The notes below the pieces were generated by a model. That model had not been told where the DNA came from. It did no database searches and was given only the letters and a program-made list of their open reading frames with translations. Below are positions 11,780 to 22,700 of a DNA stretch of 64,000 nucleotides, piece after piece. The stretch lies in the NCBI RefSeq assembly GCF_000226095.1, contig NC_016476.1, forward strand, positions 2,108,001-2,172,000. Direction: 5' to 3'. Made by a program: the position numbers and the translations under genes. Each line of letters opens with the position of its first letter. Position 1 is the first letter of the stretch. The stretch comes from Thermothelomyces thermophilus ATCC 42464 (lineage: Eukaryota > Ascomycota > Sordariomycetes > Sordariales > Chaetomiaceae).

Positions 11780-12563
11780 TCAGACATAAGCACGATGGTG
11801 CGAGTGCGAGCTCCGCCGGCTCCCGCCATGGCGGTGGCCGCTATGGCTGCGGTGGCGACTGCGGCTGGCGTGGCGGCTGTAGGTGCGGCGGCGCTCGCTC
11901 CGGGCGGCGTTGTCGCCGTGGATCCAGGCCAGCACGGCGGTGATGAAGAAGAAGATGGTGTTCATGATGCCCAGGCCGAAGCTGGCCTTGAGCATGGCGC
12001 ACGTCTTGCTGACGCTGATCTCGGGCAGGCCGTAGTTGATGCGGGCGTTGCCGAAGATGCCGAGGCTGATGTCCGTGGGCGACCCCGGGCGGACCGAGGC
12101 GCAGTCGGTGCGGGCGACGAAGCGCAGGTAGTAGACGCCCGCGATCAGGGCGCCGACGAAGGCAAGGTCAACCAGCGCCACGAAGTGCGCATTGGCCGAC
12201 GACCGGTGGTAGCTGAAGAGCGTGAAGATGGACCAGGCCAGCGCCAGCACCGAGACGATGAAGAGGATCAGGATGTGCGCCGGCGTCATGACGTTAGCAT
12301 CCAGGTAGCCGTCCACGAACCAGGCGAGCATGCCCGTGATGGGGATCTGGGGGCGTCACAGTTAGTTTGATTCAATGTTTCAGTCATAATGAGGGTGTCC
12401 GATGGGATGGGATGGGACGGGGACTGAGAGCGAGGAAGTGAGTGTAATAGGCGAGTGAGTGAAATGGGATGGGTGAGCAAGTGAGAAGAAGCAAGCGGGA
12501 TGGGAGTACCAGTGTGACGATCTCGGCGAAGCGCCAAAAGGCGAACATAATTGCGAACAACAT
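11780..12563 (-). CDS. MARVEL-domain integral membrane protein, two exons
   Basis: Exon 1 is 12563-12510 and exon 2 is 12346-11780, with intron 12347-12509 (GT...AG, CTAAC branch site close to the acceptor). The junction joins ...A-E-I-V-T-L to I-P-I-T-G-M-L-A-W, in phase 0. The protein is 206 residues with four predicted membrane segments (about 3-25, 42-63, 72-93, 145-166), the arrangement of fungal MARVEL proteins linked to membrane apposition and vesicle traffic. The segment 3-4 loop holds two Cys. The C-terminal 35 residues are a basic Arg/His/Ser tail, probably cytosolic. A further in-frame Met lies upstream at 12695 and would add a hydrophilic 44-residue leader; the shorter start is preferred because it begins directly at the first membrane segment. 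No specific gene name can be given. Confidence 0.85.
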
Positions 12564-14281
12564 GATGGCGAGTGTTGTCGGAGTGCGATCGGGTGTCGTC
12601 GCCGATTCTTGGGAAATAGTTGGAGAGTTGCGGAGGTTTCTCAAGCGAACTGGTTGGGTACGTTCCGTCGGGCGCCCAACAATCTCATCCGCCACAAAAG
12701 CTTCTCAGCGAAGATCCTTTGGCGCAGGAAGGGATTGGTTCCCAGCTTCGGAGTTCTCGGCTGTGACACCAAATGCGGCAGGGAAGTGTATGATATGAGT
12801 GTGCTTCTCCTTGCTGCGGAAACGACGTTTTGAATCTCTCTCCCAATCGGCCGCTGCGTGTCTGGGTGGCGCTATTCAATCCCCGCCCGTGGTTGACACA
12901 GGGTTGTCGAGCGGCAGTCCGATCGTCTCGAACAGAGAGATACTGTGATATAGTAAAACGTGAGGTGCACGTTTTCCGGGGACTTAGGGCCCTCGGAGCG
13001 TCTGCGCGCCGATTCGTCGTCGTGTTGGCACACTGTCCCAGGAAGGCGGGCAAGCGGGGCCGTTGGCACAGGAACAAGCGCAGGTTCAGGCACCACGTTG
13101 CCAAGCCCAAGCGGAAACAGCGAGGATGCTTGCAGCGCGAAGCCGCAAACTAGGAACAGAACGGTTTGCAGGAGATTAGATTTTTAGAAATTTAGATGGC
13201 AGGCAGACTTCAACAACTTTGCAAGAAAAGAAAATATGCAAAAAAGACATAGAAATCAAAGGCTGCGCAAAGGGCGGATTCGTGGTTTCAACCAATCAGC
13301 GCTATAACTCAAAATCCGGATGGCTGGTCGACGCTGCACTGTCGCGGCGCTTCGGTGGCTTGAACACACGTGCTGCAGGGAAACCTGTGACTGCTTCCAA
13401 GGTTCTTCGTCGCTCTCGCCCTCATTGTCTCCTACCCTCACAATATAATTGTGGTTCAATGAGACGGCTGCCACGTACGACCATACCCACCAGAAAGCAC
13501 GGCATCCCGTCCGCTCTGCCCTAGTTAAGCTGGTGAGGGTCCGGGTAGTAGTTGGGTCGGTGACGACCAGCGAATGCCGGATGTTGTACGTTTTTGCTCT
13601 GCTTTTTGATTTTTAGCTTTGATCGGATTCTGTGGGATGCGAATGCAGGGAACAATAGCCGTGATATGAAGAGGCCGAACTGGGGCGAGCCCTGGGGCGG
13701 GGAGAGCCCAAGCCACCACAGGTTCTAGTAGGCCCCTTAGGGCACCTCTTACCTTAACTGGTACCGGACTTGTTACCTATGGGCAAAGCAGCATGTCTGG
13801 TATTGAGACTGTGCTTAATGTATCAAACATCAAGAGTATGCCTCCCCCCCCATCTGGCATCAATCCAAAAGCTGGTGGTGTTCGCCTCGCCGGCCTTACT
13901 GTTCACTCATTACGGGAGCTCGGCTTCCCGAACCGGCTCGACAGTCTGCTAGGTGTCCCCAGATTGTTTCCCGGTTCCAGTGAACCAACGGCTTCCCCAT
14001 GGGAGGAGAGTAACCCCATGATTCCATCAGCGGCGCCAGCCGAGGGTCTGGACGCAGCCGAGCGAGAGATGCTGAGGAATGCACTGCTGAAGAGGGAGCA
14101 TGTTCCACATCAACCTCACCACCGTCAAGTTGGACACCGTTCTGCCGCTCCGGGCAGCGAAGGAGTCGTTCTGTACCGTGCGATGCGCATGGCAGCCCGG
14201 TGCGCGGCTGGGAGCGGCCGGGTGTGGGGCGTTGAACTGGGACGCTAGATGGGCGGCTGCGCCCGACGGCGACCTTACAGT

Positions 14282-14321
14282 GTATATACATACATACTGT
14301 AGTATGTACATACATATATAC
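14282..14321. repeat. Imperfect TA/CA-rich palindrome
   Basis: The arms TACATACT and AGTATGTA flank a GT centre, and the pairing extends outward with small offsets through TATATAC-type repeats. It could form a hairpin or cruciform. It lies in non-coding sequence and has no assigned role. Confidence 0.6.
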
Positions 14322-14613
14322 TGCGTAATTAGGTCATTATTGGAGGTTGCTTCAAGTACGGATTAGACCAGTGGTTCAGATTATGTTGCATTGGCAGCAC
14401 ACGTCAGTGCGAACGCCTCGACTAATGATATTTGTGGTATGTACAAATCCGGCTCGCATGGGTGATGGTGTTCTGTACGGATTACACGTGCGGGTATGCG
14501 GATGCGACGCTCCCTCGATATTCGTGGTGATAATCCATTCCATCGAGGCTGTGGAGAATTTTGATCAAGATGCTGCGGTTGGGATAGCGCCCAGCAACTA
14601 AGGCCCCACTAGC

Positions 14614-14651
14614 CTATCATTTTAGTGTTATCGCGATAAAACCGCTTATCA
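14614..14651. promoter_or_regulatory. Cluster of four GATA-factor (AreA/NIT2-type) sites upstream of the purine permease
   Basis: Four matches to HGATAR occur within 38 bp: CTATCA (14614-14619, reverse), TTATCG (14628-14633, reverse), CGATAA (14634-14639) and TTATCA (14646-14651, reverse). Fungal AreA/NIT2 factors bind such closely spaced sites under nitrogen limitation, and the uapA and uapC genes of Aspergillus are known AreA targets. The cluster is about 1 kb from the permease start. Use of the sites is inferred. Confidence 0.5.
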
Positions 14652-15642
14652 CTCTGGCTCAAACGATTCACAACCACAAAAGCCTTTTGCTCGCATTGGC
14701 GTTGTTTATCGTCATTCGGTCATATCATCACCCTTCGGCCATCTCCTATCGCTCTGGAGCGCTCTCCAGCCCCGGGGTCCGCAAGCACACCCCCACGCCC
14801 ACGCGAGCGCAAGACATGGCGTGCATAACCGCCCCAGAATCGATCGAGCCCTGCCGTTGGTTCCAGTGATTCCAGTGTCCCGTTATTGGTCGCTCAAGTC
14901 AGTTTGACTGATTAGTGGGCATCTCGACTTGGAAACTCAGCCGAACACCTACCCGAGTGCAACTCGCCCTCACTTCATTATTCACACTAGCCAACTACAC
15001 TAGCCAACCCTACGCGCTCTGTGGCAAAGGGCTGCAGGTCATGAATCTGATGTCAACGCACCCCCCGTGGAGGAGGGCAAGGGCAACATGGGAACTATTG
15101 AATGGAGGACTGTCTGAATTGGGCATCCGAGCACCGTAATTCCCGGCAAAGCATCTGCGCCAGTGCGCGGGAAGCGAAGCCGACATCCGGGAGGACAAAA
15201 GGGCAATGATGCTTGCCAGAGGAAGCACATCCTAACCCCTTCTGCAGACCACGAGCTGCGGAGGGTTCCACATTCGCCTCTGGCTGCAACCCGCAAACGG
15301 TGGGCCTGGTCATGATAAACCTGGAAACCAGCGATAAGCATGCAACAAGCCTTGTAAAGCTTTGCCATGCAGTTCGCGATTGAATAAAAGGCCGTTGCCG
15401 GTGCCCGCCTCCGACTGCCTGGTAAGCGATCAACGGTCGGCGGTTGGGACGGTTGAGCAGGTTCTCCGCACATACATACCCCTAAATACCCCATTTCCTC
15501 GAGCTTCCTTCGAGGTACTCTTTGTGGATTGGAGTCTCGGACCGGAGTGCACACACAAAGCGTACCTCCCCTCCCGCCTCGTACTCCTCCCGGCCCGCCA
15601 GTCTAGAGTCCCGACTTCGGAACTCCGGTTTTTCTCACCACC

Positions 15643-17583
15643 ATGGACGAAGACCAAGCACCGTCTCAGATCGTCCCGGAGCCGGCTCCGCGGCGGACTC
15701 TCGCCGACCGGCTTCGCGGCGTGAAGAAGACTTTTCTCACTAAGGAGGGCCTCATCGGCAACTACGACTATGCCTTCCTCTTCCGTCCAACCCTCCCCTT
15801 CATGAAGAAGGCGGACCAGCCGCCCCCCTTTTTTGGCCTGAACGACCGGATGCCCGTGTTGTTGGCCCTGATCCTCGGCTTCCAGCATGCCCTCGCCATG
15901 TTGGCCGGCATCATTACCCCGCCCATCATCATGGCCGGCTCCGGTGGCGCCAACCTCAGCTCCGAGCAGACACAGTACCTCGTGTCCACCTCCCTGATTG
16001 TGTCGGGCCTGCTGTCCGCCATCCAGATTACCCGCTTCCGCATCCTAAAGACGCCCTATTACATCGGCACCGGCCTCATCTCCGTGGTCGGCATCTCCTT
16101 CGCCATCATCCCCGTCGCCTCCGGCGCCTTCAGCCAGATGTACGCCAACGGCTTCTGCCCGACCGCCGAAGACGGCACCCCGCTGCCGTGCCCGGACGCC
16201 TATGGCGCCTTGCTCGGCACCTCGGCTGTCTGCTCGCTGCTCGAGATCCTCATCTCCTTCATGCCGCCCAAGGTCATCCTGCGCGTCTTCCCGCCCATCG
16301 TGACCGGGCCGACCGTCATGCTGATCGGTATCAACCTGATTGGGTCCGGCTTCAAGGACTGGGCCGGCGGCTCAGGCCTCTGCTCTGAGGCAAACCCCTC
16401 CGAGTTTTTCGCTCGGTGCCCCGACATCACCGCGCCGCATGCGCTGCCCTGGGGCTCGGCCGAATATCTAGGTGCGTTGAACCGCCGAGCATCATCGCCA
16501 TCATCACCGTCATTCATCTTCCCTTCTTCCCGACATATCAGACCAATGCTGATGCCGCCTATCAGGTCTCGGCTTCTCCGTGTTTGTCACCATCATCCTC
16601 TGCGAGCGCTTCGGGTCGCCCATCATGAAGTCGGTCAGCGTCGTCATCGGCCTGCTCACGGGCTGCATCATCGCCGCGGCCTGCGGCTACTTTGACCGCT
16701 CGGGCATTGACGAGGCCCCGGCCGTCTCCTTCATCTGGGTGCACACCTTCAAGCTGTCCGTCTACGGGCCCCTCGTGCTGCCCCTCATGGCCGTCTTCAT
16801 CATCTGCGCCTGCGAGGCCATCGGCGACATCACGGCCACTTGCGACGTGTCCCGCATCGAGGTCGAGGGCAAGATCTACGAGAGCCGCATCCAGGGCGGC
16901 GTGCTGGCCGACGGCATCAACGGGCTGCTCGCCGCCCTTGGCACCATCACGCCCATGACGACCTTTGCCCAGAACAACGGCGTTATTGCCCTCACGCGCT
17001 GCGCCAACCGGTCCGCGGGGTACTGCTGCTGGTAAGATTCCAACCCCCCAACTTTTTAACCCAGAAACAAGAGACGAGGAAAGCTGACTTTCTCCTGCTT
17101 CCTAGCCTCTTCCTCGTCATCGCGGGCATCTTCACCAAGTTTGCCGCCTCCCTCGTCGCCATCCCGTCGGCCGTCCTCGGCGGCATGACGACCTTCCTCT
17201 TCAGCGCCGTCGCCGTCTCGGGCATTGCCATCATCGCCCGGGGCGTCCCCTTCAACCGCCGCAACCGCTTCATCCTGACCGCGGGGCTGGCCCTCGGCTA
17301 CGGCGCCACCCTGGTGCCCGACTACTTCAGCCACGTGTTCACGTACGACGGCGGCAACAAGGCCCTCCGCGGCTTCCTCGACGCCATCGAGCTCATCATG
17401 GAGACCGGCTTCGCCGTCACCGCCGTCGTCACGGTCGCGCTGAATCTCGGCCTGCCCGTTGAGCTGGAGGATACCGTTGCGGCCGACCAGCCCGCCGGCG
17501 CGGGCTCGTCGGTAGTCCGGGATGAAAGGGGCAGTGGCAGCGGTGAGGAGGGCGCGGAGTTGAAGGCAGTGAAGGTGGCGTAG
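15643..17583 (+). CDS. Xanthine/uric acid permease (NAT/NCS2 family, UapA/UapC type), three exons
   Basis: Proton symporter of the plasma membrane that imports xanthine and uric acid for purine catabolism. Exons are 15643-16471, 16566-17031 and 17106-17583, with GT...AG introns of 94 and 74 nt; the spliced protein is 590 residues (Aspergillus UapA is about 574). Family residues known from UapA are in place: the Q81-H82 pair in segment 1 (G-F-Q-H-A-L), E360 and D364 in segment 8, D392, and the NAT signature T-F-A-Q-N-N-G-V-I-A-L-T-R with Q412, N413 and R421. The cytosolic N-terminus carries the acidic and aromatic stretch typical of UapA-like proteins, and the C-tail is Glu/Ser-rich. The start follows a pyrimidine-rich leader with CACC before ATG. 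UapA and UapC cannot be separated by eye. GATA sites upstream suggest nitrogen control. Confidence 0.95.
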
Positions 17584-18934
17584 GAGCGCATCTCCCCTCC
17601 CTCCCTTCCTGGGATTGTACGAATGGCATCTTGCTGTATGCGTGTATTTTGGTGATGGATACCCTGTTTCCTTGTTCATTTTATCTATTCGAGAAGAGTC
17701 ACGCTTGATCGATGATGTTTCTTTTCCTACCGATGAGGGAGGATCTCCAGTCATCCATTCCCCAGCATTGGTACAAACGATCTAGAAATTATAAACTTTG
17801 AGGGTGAAGTGACACCTGGAAGCCATGAAGATCCTAAGCTAACGCAGCTTAGAATTTACTATATCGTGTTGCAAAAACCTCTTGACTCCCGATGAAACGC
17901 TCTAAGAGTGTTTCCGTAGAGAATTCGTCGGACAACTCATTCATCACACCCAAGGAGGGTGACTGAACGCCTCCAAGAAAGTGGCCTGCCAACGCAGAAG
18001 TGTGCGCGGTTGTATCCTTGTTCGTTCGGAGAAAACCTTTCTCTTCCCTGATTCGGCGATGACAGTCGTTAGGCTGATTCAACGCACTACGGAGGCCAGT
18101 AACATGTTTCTCTGCATTAACGATGCCGCCGTTACAGCCCTTCTCTCCCGACAAGGTAATAGAAACCAGTCGGACTCTTCTCTTTTAGTATCCGGTTCAA
18201 GTCATTATCGTTGTTTCGGGAACACCTTGACCGTATCATCACGGCGTGTTCTAGAAGGATAATAATGTTGGGACGACAGGACTAGTCGTTAGCTTTGATG
18301 TTAGAACTGGGTGCTGACACCTGTCAAGTCATCAGTCGGGTGCTCTCGGTGACCTGCATACGGTGAAGAACGGCTCTTTTTGAAGTTTCTCAGCCTGAGA
18401 CGAATAAGAATGCTTGGACATTGCTTTTTTCTTTTTCTTTTCTTTTTTTCTTTTTTTCTTTTTTTTTTTTGGTGTTTACTCCGAGTTACCCTGTAGCCCC
18501 TGAACCCTGTAGCTGCTGATTACAGTCAGTTGCGAGCTCAGCAGGTGACAAACGGAGAAGACGCTACTGCCTCGTCATACAGCCGCGAGAAAGTACCGTT
18601 TCCAGTTCAACGAGAAACTCGACACCTTCTAGAAATAGCAGAGGTAACACTCTATGGGGGTCAGCGAAATGGAAGTCGCAATGGAGCCAAACCCTAACCC
18701 TGTCTTCCAATCACTATTACCCCAGCCATTGAGTGATGTCAACACTGAACCGCAGGCCCGCTCGGCTGGTCGTGCAGCATCCCGAAACCGAAGCTTCTTC
18801 GCCGACACAACAGCTCCTTATCAATTGCAACGGCAGCCACGTTGCGCACACACTCACACCACGTCAATCGAATCCTACTGACTGCCCAATCTCGAGACAA
18901 CTAGAATTTTTTTTTTTTAGAAAAAGGCAGAGAA
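17584..18934. other. Intergenic region, permease 3' side to peroxiredoxin promoter
   Basis: This 1.35-kb region contains no supported gene. A T/C homopyrimidine run (18424-18471) and a shorter T-run directly before the peroxiredoxin start (18907-18918) are the main landmarks. Open frames at 17849-18154 and 17981-18262 overlap on opposite strands and have no motif. Confidence 0.6.
18424..18471 (+). repeat. Homopyrimidine T/C tract
   Basis: Forty-eight bases of T runs punctuated by single C residues. Such tracts are common in fungal promoters and leaders. It lies about 460 bp upstream of the peroxiredoxin start. Confidence 0.85.
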
Positions 18935-19728
18935 ATGTTCCGGTCAACCTTCCGCCCTCTCACTTCCGCAGCTGCGGCCGCGGCGGCCACGGCCTCGCGC
19001 CGCGCCGCCGTCCTCGGCAGCGCCGCCCCGCGCGTCTCCCAGTTCCACAGCACCGCCCGCGTGCTCATCAAGCCGGGCGACCCGCTCCCGGACACGGACG
19101 CCCTCATGGAGGGCAGCCCGGGCCAGCGGGTGAACCTGGCCGAGGAGGCCAGGAAGTACAACAGCATGCTGCTGATCGGCGTCCCCGCCGCCTTCTCGCC
19201 CGCCTGCTCCGCGACGCACGTCCCCGGCTACGCGAGCCACCCGCGCACCAAGGAGTTCGAGCTCGTCGGGGTCGTGTCGGTCAACGACGTTTTCGTGTGA
19301 GTTTTGCCCCCACCCCCTTTTGTTATATTGTTTTTGGAAGGGGGGAGGGAACGGGTGTTGATGAAGAGGAAATTGGTTTAGGATGAAGGCCTGGGGTGAG
19401 ACGCTGGACCCTGCCGGGCAGTTGGGCGTAAGTCTTGCCTCGTTTTTTTGGCGCCCTAGATGGGTAATTTTTGGTAATATGTGCAAGAAGATTTGCTCAC
19501 GTCCGTCCGAACAAATGTTAGATCCGTTTTTTTGCCGACCCGACCGGCAAGTTTACCAAGATGCTCGACATGGCGTTTGATGGCTCGGCCATTTTTGGTG
19601 GGGACCGGTCTAAGCGGTATGCCATCATTGTCGAGCAGGGCAAGGTCAAGTCCGTTGCGGTCGAGCCTGACAACACTGGCACGAGTGTGTCGCTGGCGGA
19701 GAAGGTGCTTGGTCCGGTGTCTCCCTAA
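18935..19728 (+). CDS. Prx5-type peroxiredoxin, mitochondrial form, three exons
   Basis: Thiol peroxidase that reduces hydrogen peroxide and alkyl hydroperoxides. Exons are 18935-19296, 19382-19427 and 19522-19728 (introns 85 and 94 nt), giving 204 residues. Residues 1 to about 43 form a basic, Ala/Arg/Ser-rich leader without acidic residues (M-F-R-S-T-F-R-P-L-T..., then R-V-S-Q-F-H-S-T-A-R), as expected for a mitochondrial presequence. The active site reads V-P-A-A-F-S-P-A-C-S-A-T-H-V-P-G-Y with peroxidatic Cys91; the usual Thr three residues before the Cys is Ser here. Cys91 is the only cysteine in the predicted protein, so it should act as a 1-Cys enzyme with an external thiol. The C-terminus lacks a peroxisomal SKL-type signal, unlike PMP20/Asp f 3 relatives. 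Confidence 0.92.
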
Positions 19729-20060
19729 AATGACTGGCTCAGCTCGAACGTTTATTACGGCATATTCGGCGTCTCGAGCAGAACGAATTACGGCAACCGC
19801 GCGCCGGGGCTTTGAAGGGGAATTACTTAATGAGAGAGAGGTGTCCTTACGGTGTTCTAGTGGTCAATTTCAGTCAATAAGCTTGCCCATCAGGTCACGA
19901 AAAGCCTTGGATCGCAGCTTTACTCGTTACTTTGATCTCTGGTGCATTGTCGGACCCTAACCCGGATGTAGACGGCCTTTTAAGGTCCCACCGCTCGCCG
20001 TGTTTTCGGTAGAAAGCCACACAACAATCTCATCCCCATTCTCTTTTAACTCGCCTCGCA

Positions 20061-20496
20061 ATGTCAGCCCGCGCCCTCTGGTACGTGGCTGCGACGAAAA
20101 AGTCTGCCAAAAACATCTTGTACATGCACTGCAATGTCAAGCCGGGGGCAAGCAAGAACCGCGAGGGCATTACCTCGGTAAACGATGAGGCAGTTGAGAT
20201 ATGCGTGGCCGCGCAAGCGCGCGAAGGGGAAGCCAACAAAGCCGTGATTCGGGTGTTGAGCGAGGTATCCATTTCTTCAAGATTATTCGCTCCACTGGCT
20301 ATCCCTGGCCCAAACTAACACCATACCCTTCCCCCCCCAGGTACTAGACCTCCCCAAATCAGACCTCCAGATTACCCAGGGCCTCAAGTCTCGGAACAAG
20401 ACGGTTGCTGCCGTCGGTTCCTGGGTCAACTCGGGCGAGGAGGAGTGTCTGAAGCGGGCGAGGGAATGTCTCGACAAGGCCATGGAGAACTCTTGA
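20061..20496 (+). CDS. DUF167 (YggU-like) family protein, two exons
   Basis: Exons are 20061-20264 and 20341-20496, separated by a 76-nt intron with a CTAAC branch site and a C-rich acceptor. The protein is 119 residues. The family core is visible: N-V-K-P-G-A-S-K-N near residue 25, [17 protein letters not shown] near 47-63, and [14 protein letters not shown] with S-R-N-K-T-V after the intron. The biochemical function of this small alpha/beta family is not established. The gene lies 332 bp downstream of the peroxiredoxin on the same strand and converges with dam1, with 255 bp between stop codons. Confidence 0.9.
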
Positions 20497-20751
20497 CATG
20501 TGATTCTCCCGAAACCTCCCTCGCGCTGCCTCTGAATCGGGACGCGCCCTTGGTTATACTGATCGCTGGTCTCGTCCTCCGAGGTTCTGGGACATACCAA
20601 GCCGTAACCCCAGGTTTCGCAGCCAATGTTTCGAGCTAGCTTGCCTAAGAACGAGTATTGTGGTCGGCATTGCAGTCTGTTGGGTACCGGTATTTCGTGC
20701 CACCCGTATTGCGGTTCCGTTAAGGCAATTTGCCGATTAAGCTCGATCCCT

Positions 20752-21578
20752 TCACCGGATCCCACGCACCCTCGGTCTCACAAGCCCAGTAGGCCGCGTT
20801 CCCCGGGTACCACCGCGGCCGCCTCTTGTCGATCCTCTGGCCGATGTCGTGCCCCGAGTGGTTGCAGTAGGGGCAGGAACTCGAGATTGGCGGCTTGACG
20901 CTGGTGTCTGGTATCGGAGGGATGACTTGGTGGATGGGGGGTTCTCGACAAACGAAGTGTCCGTTGTCCTGGCTCCCGTTAGTTTGGTGCCTTTTGCTGC
21001 CCCGCTAAGCGACCTACATGAATGTAGTCTCGGTATCAACCTCGCCAGCCGTTCGTTCAGGAGGTCTTGTAGGGTCTGCATCCATGTCAGTAACTCTCCG
21101 CCTAGCCCTTATTGTCCGTCTTGTCACCTACTCTGCTGTTGTTCCTCTTCCTTCAACTTCATCCTCTTAAACGACTCCGTAATTGGGCCCTGTATTCCCC
21201 CAAGAAGTTACGTGATGAGCAGCCGTCCACAAGTCACCCGATTTCGAATCCTTGTTTGAAGCATACCTCGGGAAAGTCGACACAAAATGCATTCATATTC
21301 AGTCCATACAGGAAGCTTGCGAAGCTCTCGCTGAACCGAGCGAGGCTCTCATGCATCAGCTGGAAGTGCATCATGTTGGCCTCGAGGTCTGCAATCGAGT
21401 CTGACAGCTCAGCAAAGGCAGGTTCGAAGGCATTGAGTGGGAAGGAGGCGGAGTCTCCCTGCACGCTGTTGCGGGCTGAGTCGCGGAATGAGGAGCGTGA
21501 CGAGGGCCGAAGAGGGGTTGTTGGACGAGAGCGGGAAGTAGACCGCGCACGTCGGTGGGAGCTGCCATCGTGGGCCAT
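20752..21578 (-). CDS. dam1: DASH complex subunit Dam1, four exons
   Basis: Component of the DASH/Dam1 ring that couples kinetochores to spindle microtubules. Exons are 21578-21267, 21189-21132, 21075-21018 and 20968-20752; introns of 77, 56 and 49 nt all have GT...AG ends. The spliced product is 214 residues. Residues 1-45 are Ser/Arg/Thr-rich, resembling Aurora/Ipl1 target sequence. The Dam1 signature spans about 46-118: P-L-N-A-F-E-P-A-F ... M-H-F-Q-L-M-H-E-S-L-A-R-F-S-E-S-F-A-S-F-L-Y-G-L, then C-V-D-F-P-E joined by splicing to G-P-I-T-E-S-F-K-R. After a short linker comes T-T-F-M joined to T-T-D-T-S-F-V-E-N-P-P. The tail is Arg/Gly/Thr-rich and basic, suited to microtubule contact. The start is 280 bp from the mariner end, so the nested transposon block begins in its promoter region. 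Confidence 0.93.
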
Positions 21579-21859
21579 GCCGAAGCAAAGCTTTTGGTCT
21601 GTTTCGTGGAACTCTGTCCGTCGCGCTTAGAGGTGATTGCTTGGGTTGTCCTTTGATCAATGTTTTGTTTGGTTTCCCCGATCCTCAATTTGGAAAGCTT
21701 GGGACCGGAGCTGCCCACGTGTTGCCCCGCATTCGATTTCGATTTCGCGTTTCGTCTGCGGAGCCCACTAACTACCACGCGATTGACACTCAGCACTACC
21801 TTAGGTAATAAGTTCCCACAGATACACTGAAGCGGCCTTTGGCATGTTGTATATATGTA

Positions 21860-21883
21860 TAGTCACATCCAAAAAGTGATTAG
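21860..21883 (+). repeat. Left terminal inverted repeat of the mariner element
   Basis: Shares the core AGTCACATCCAAAAAGTGAT (then TAG) in inverted orientation with 60487-60510. Confidence 0.93.
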
Positions 21884-21971
21884 CCGTTTTTAGAAGGTGG
21901 GACCTGACTTACATCCCCCCCTCCACCTCCTACACTGACAAAACCAGTTTTTTCTATCCATAACACATAAT

Positions 21972-22338
21972 ATGGGGTACAAACCGAAAACCGACCGTAG
22001 AGAGCACTCTCCTATAGTGGTAGAAGTCATTAAAATGCTCTATAAGTTAGGTTATTTAGCCTTAAAGATACGAGATATTAACAGCCTTCTAAAGTCTACT
22101 ATTATAGCTATCCTCCGTCGTAAACAAAAGGCTACCGAGCCTGGTTTTTAACCTAGAAAACGAACTAGCTAGCTAAGGAAGCTTAATTCTAGAGCTAAAC
22201 GACGTCTTATTTACTATATAGCCTAGAACCCCTTCGAAAGCCTAGCTTATATAAGTACCTCCTCGAAATCAAGTTACTAGCTTTACCTAAATACTATATA
22301 GGTATATCTTATAAAGAACAAATACTATACTTTCTAGC
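21972..22338 (+). pseudogene. Tc1/mariner transposase, N-terminal part (DNA-binding)
   Basis: Starts M-G-Y-K-P-K-T-D-R-R-E-H-S and continues with a helix-turn-helix-like segment (V-V-E-V-I-K-M-L-Y-K-L-G-Y ... S-T-I-I-A-I-L-R-R-K). The first stop appears about 60 codons in, at a TAA; later stops follow. The frame is interrupted by the 5' LTR of element F at 22339. Confidence 0.75.
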
Positions 22339-22700
22339 TATCACGAACGCAAGCCGACCTATGCCTACGGCCGGCCCACAGCGGCCGGAGGGCCCACGCC
22401 CGGGCACTAACAGGTATGACCCTGCTATAACAGGCACGATCAGGGCACGGCTAGGAAAAGGGGAATAGCCGATCCGTAGTATAAGATGTACCTATTAGCC
22501 CATAGATCCGAAAGGGAGGTTCTCCTCCCTAAGGATCAGTCTATATAACTACGATTAGGGAGAGATACAAATAGGAAGCCCGCCAGCCCTAGAACAATCG
22601 ACTCCCCCTACCCCCGCAATTAGTGCGAACTTGCTTAGAAAGGCCTTCGTAATAGTGCTACCTCTCTTGACAACTAGCCTAGCAGCAGGCTACCCCGATA
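22339..22700 (+). repeat. 5' LTR of element F
   Basis: Pairs with 59285-59646 at equal length. It is visibly less RIP-mutated than the 3' LTR near its start (more CpA and GGCC-type sequence retained near 22360-22430). Confidence 0.9.

Larger units (their letters stand above)
12564..15642. other. Long intergenic region between divergent MARVEL and permease genes
   Basis: About 3.1 kb without a gene I can support. It should contain both promoters. It holds a GATA-site cluster (14614-14651), a short imperfect palindrome (14282-14321) and several unconserved open frames. The frame 13793-14248 (151 residues, starting M-S-G-I-E-T) is the most protein-like of these but shows no family motif. No tRNA-like A/B box pair was noticed. 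Confidence 0.55.

Noticed and set aside
12685-13110. Overlapping frames on both strands near 12469-13187
   Set aside because: All are short, mutually overlapping and without motifs; the region is best seen as promoter or leader of the MARVEL gene.
13793-14248. Plus-strand frame of 151 codons starting M-S-G-I-E-T
   Set aside because: No family motif, no supporting splice pattern, and overlapping opposite-strand frames. Kept only as a remark in the intergenic entry.
15039-15554. Minus-strand frame of 171 codons upstream of the permease
   Set aside because: Unconserved-looking composition, overlaps other open frames and lies where the permease promoter and leader must be.
17056-17754. Minus-strand frame of 232 codons
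   Set aside because: It is the antisense shadow of the permease third exon; the plus strand carries clear NAT family motifs and splice sites.
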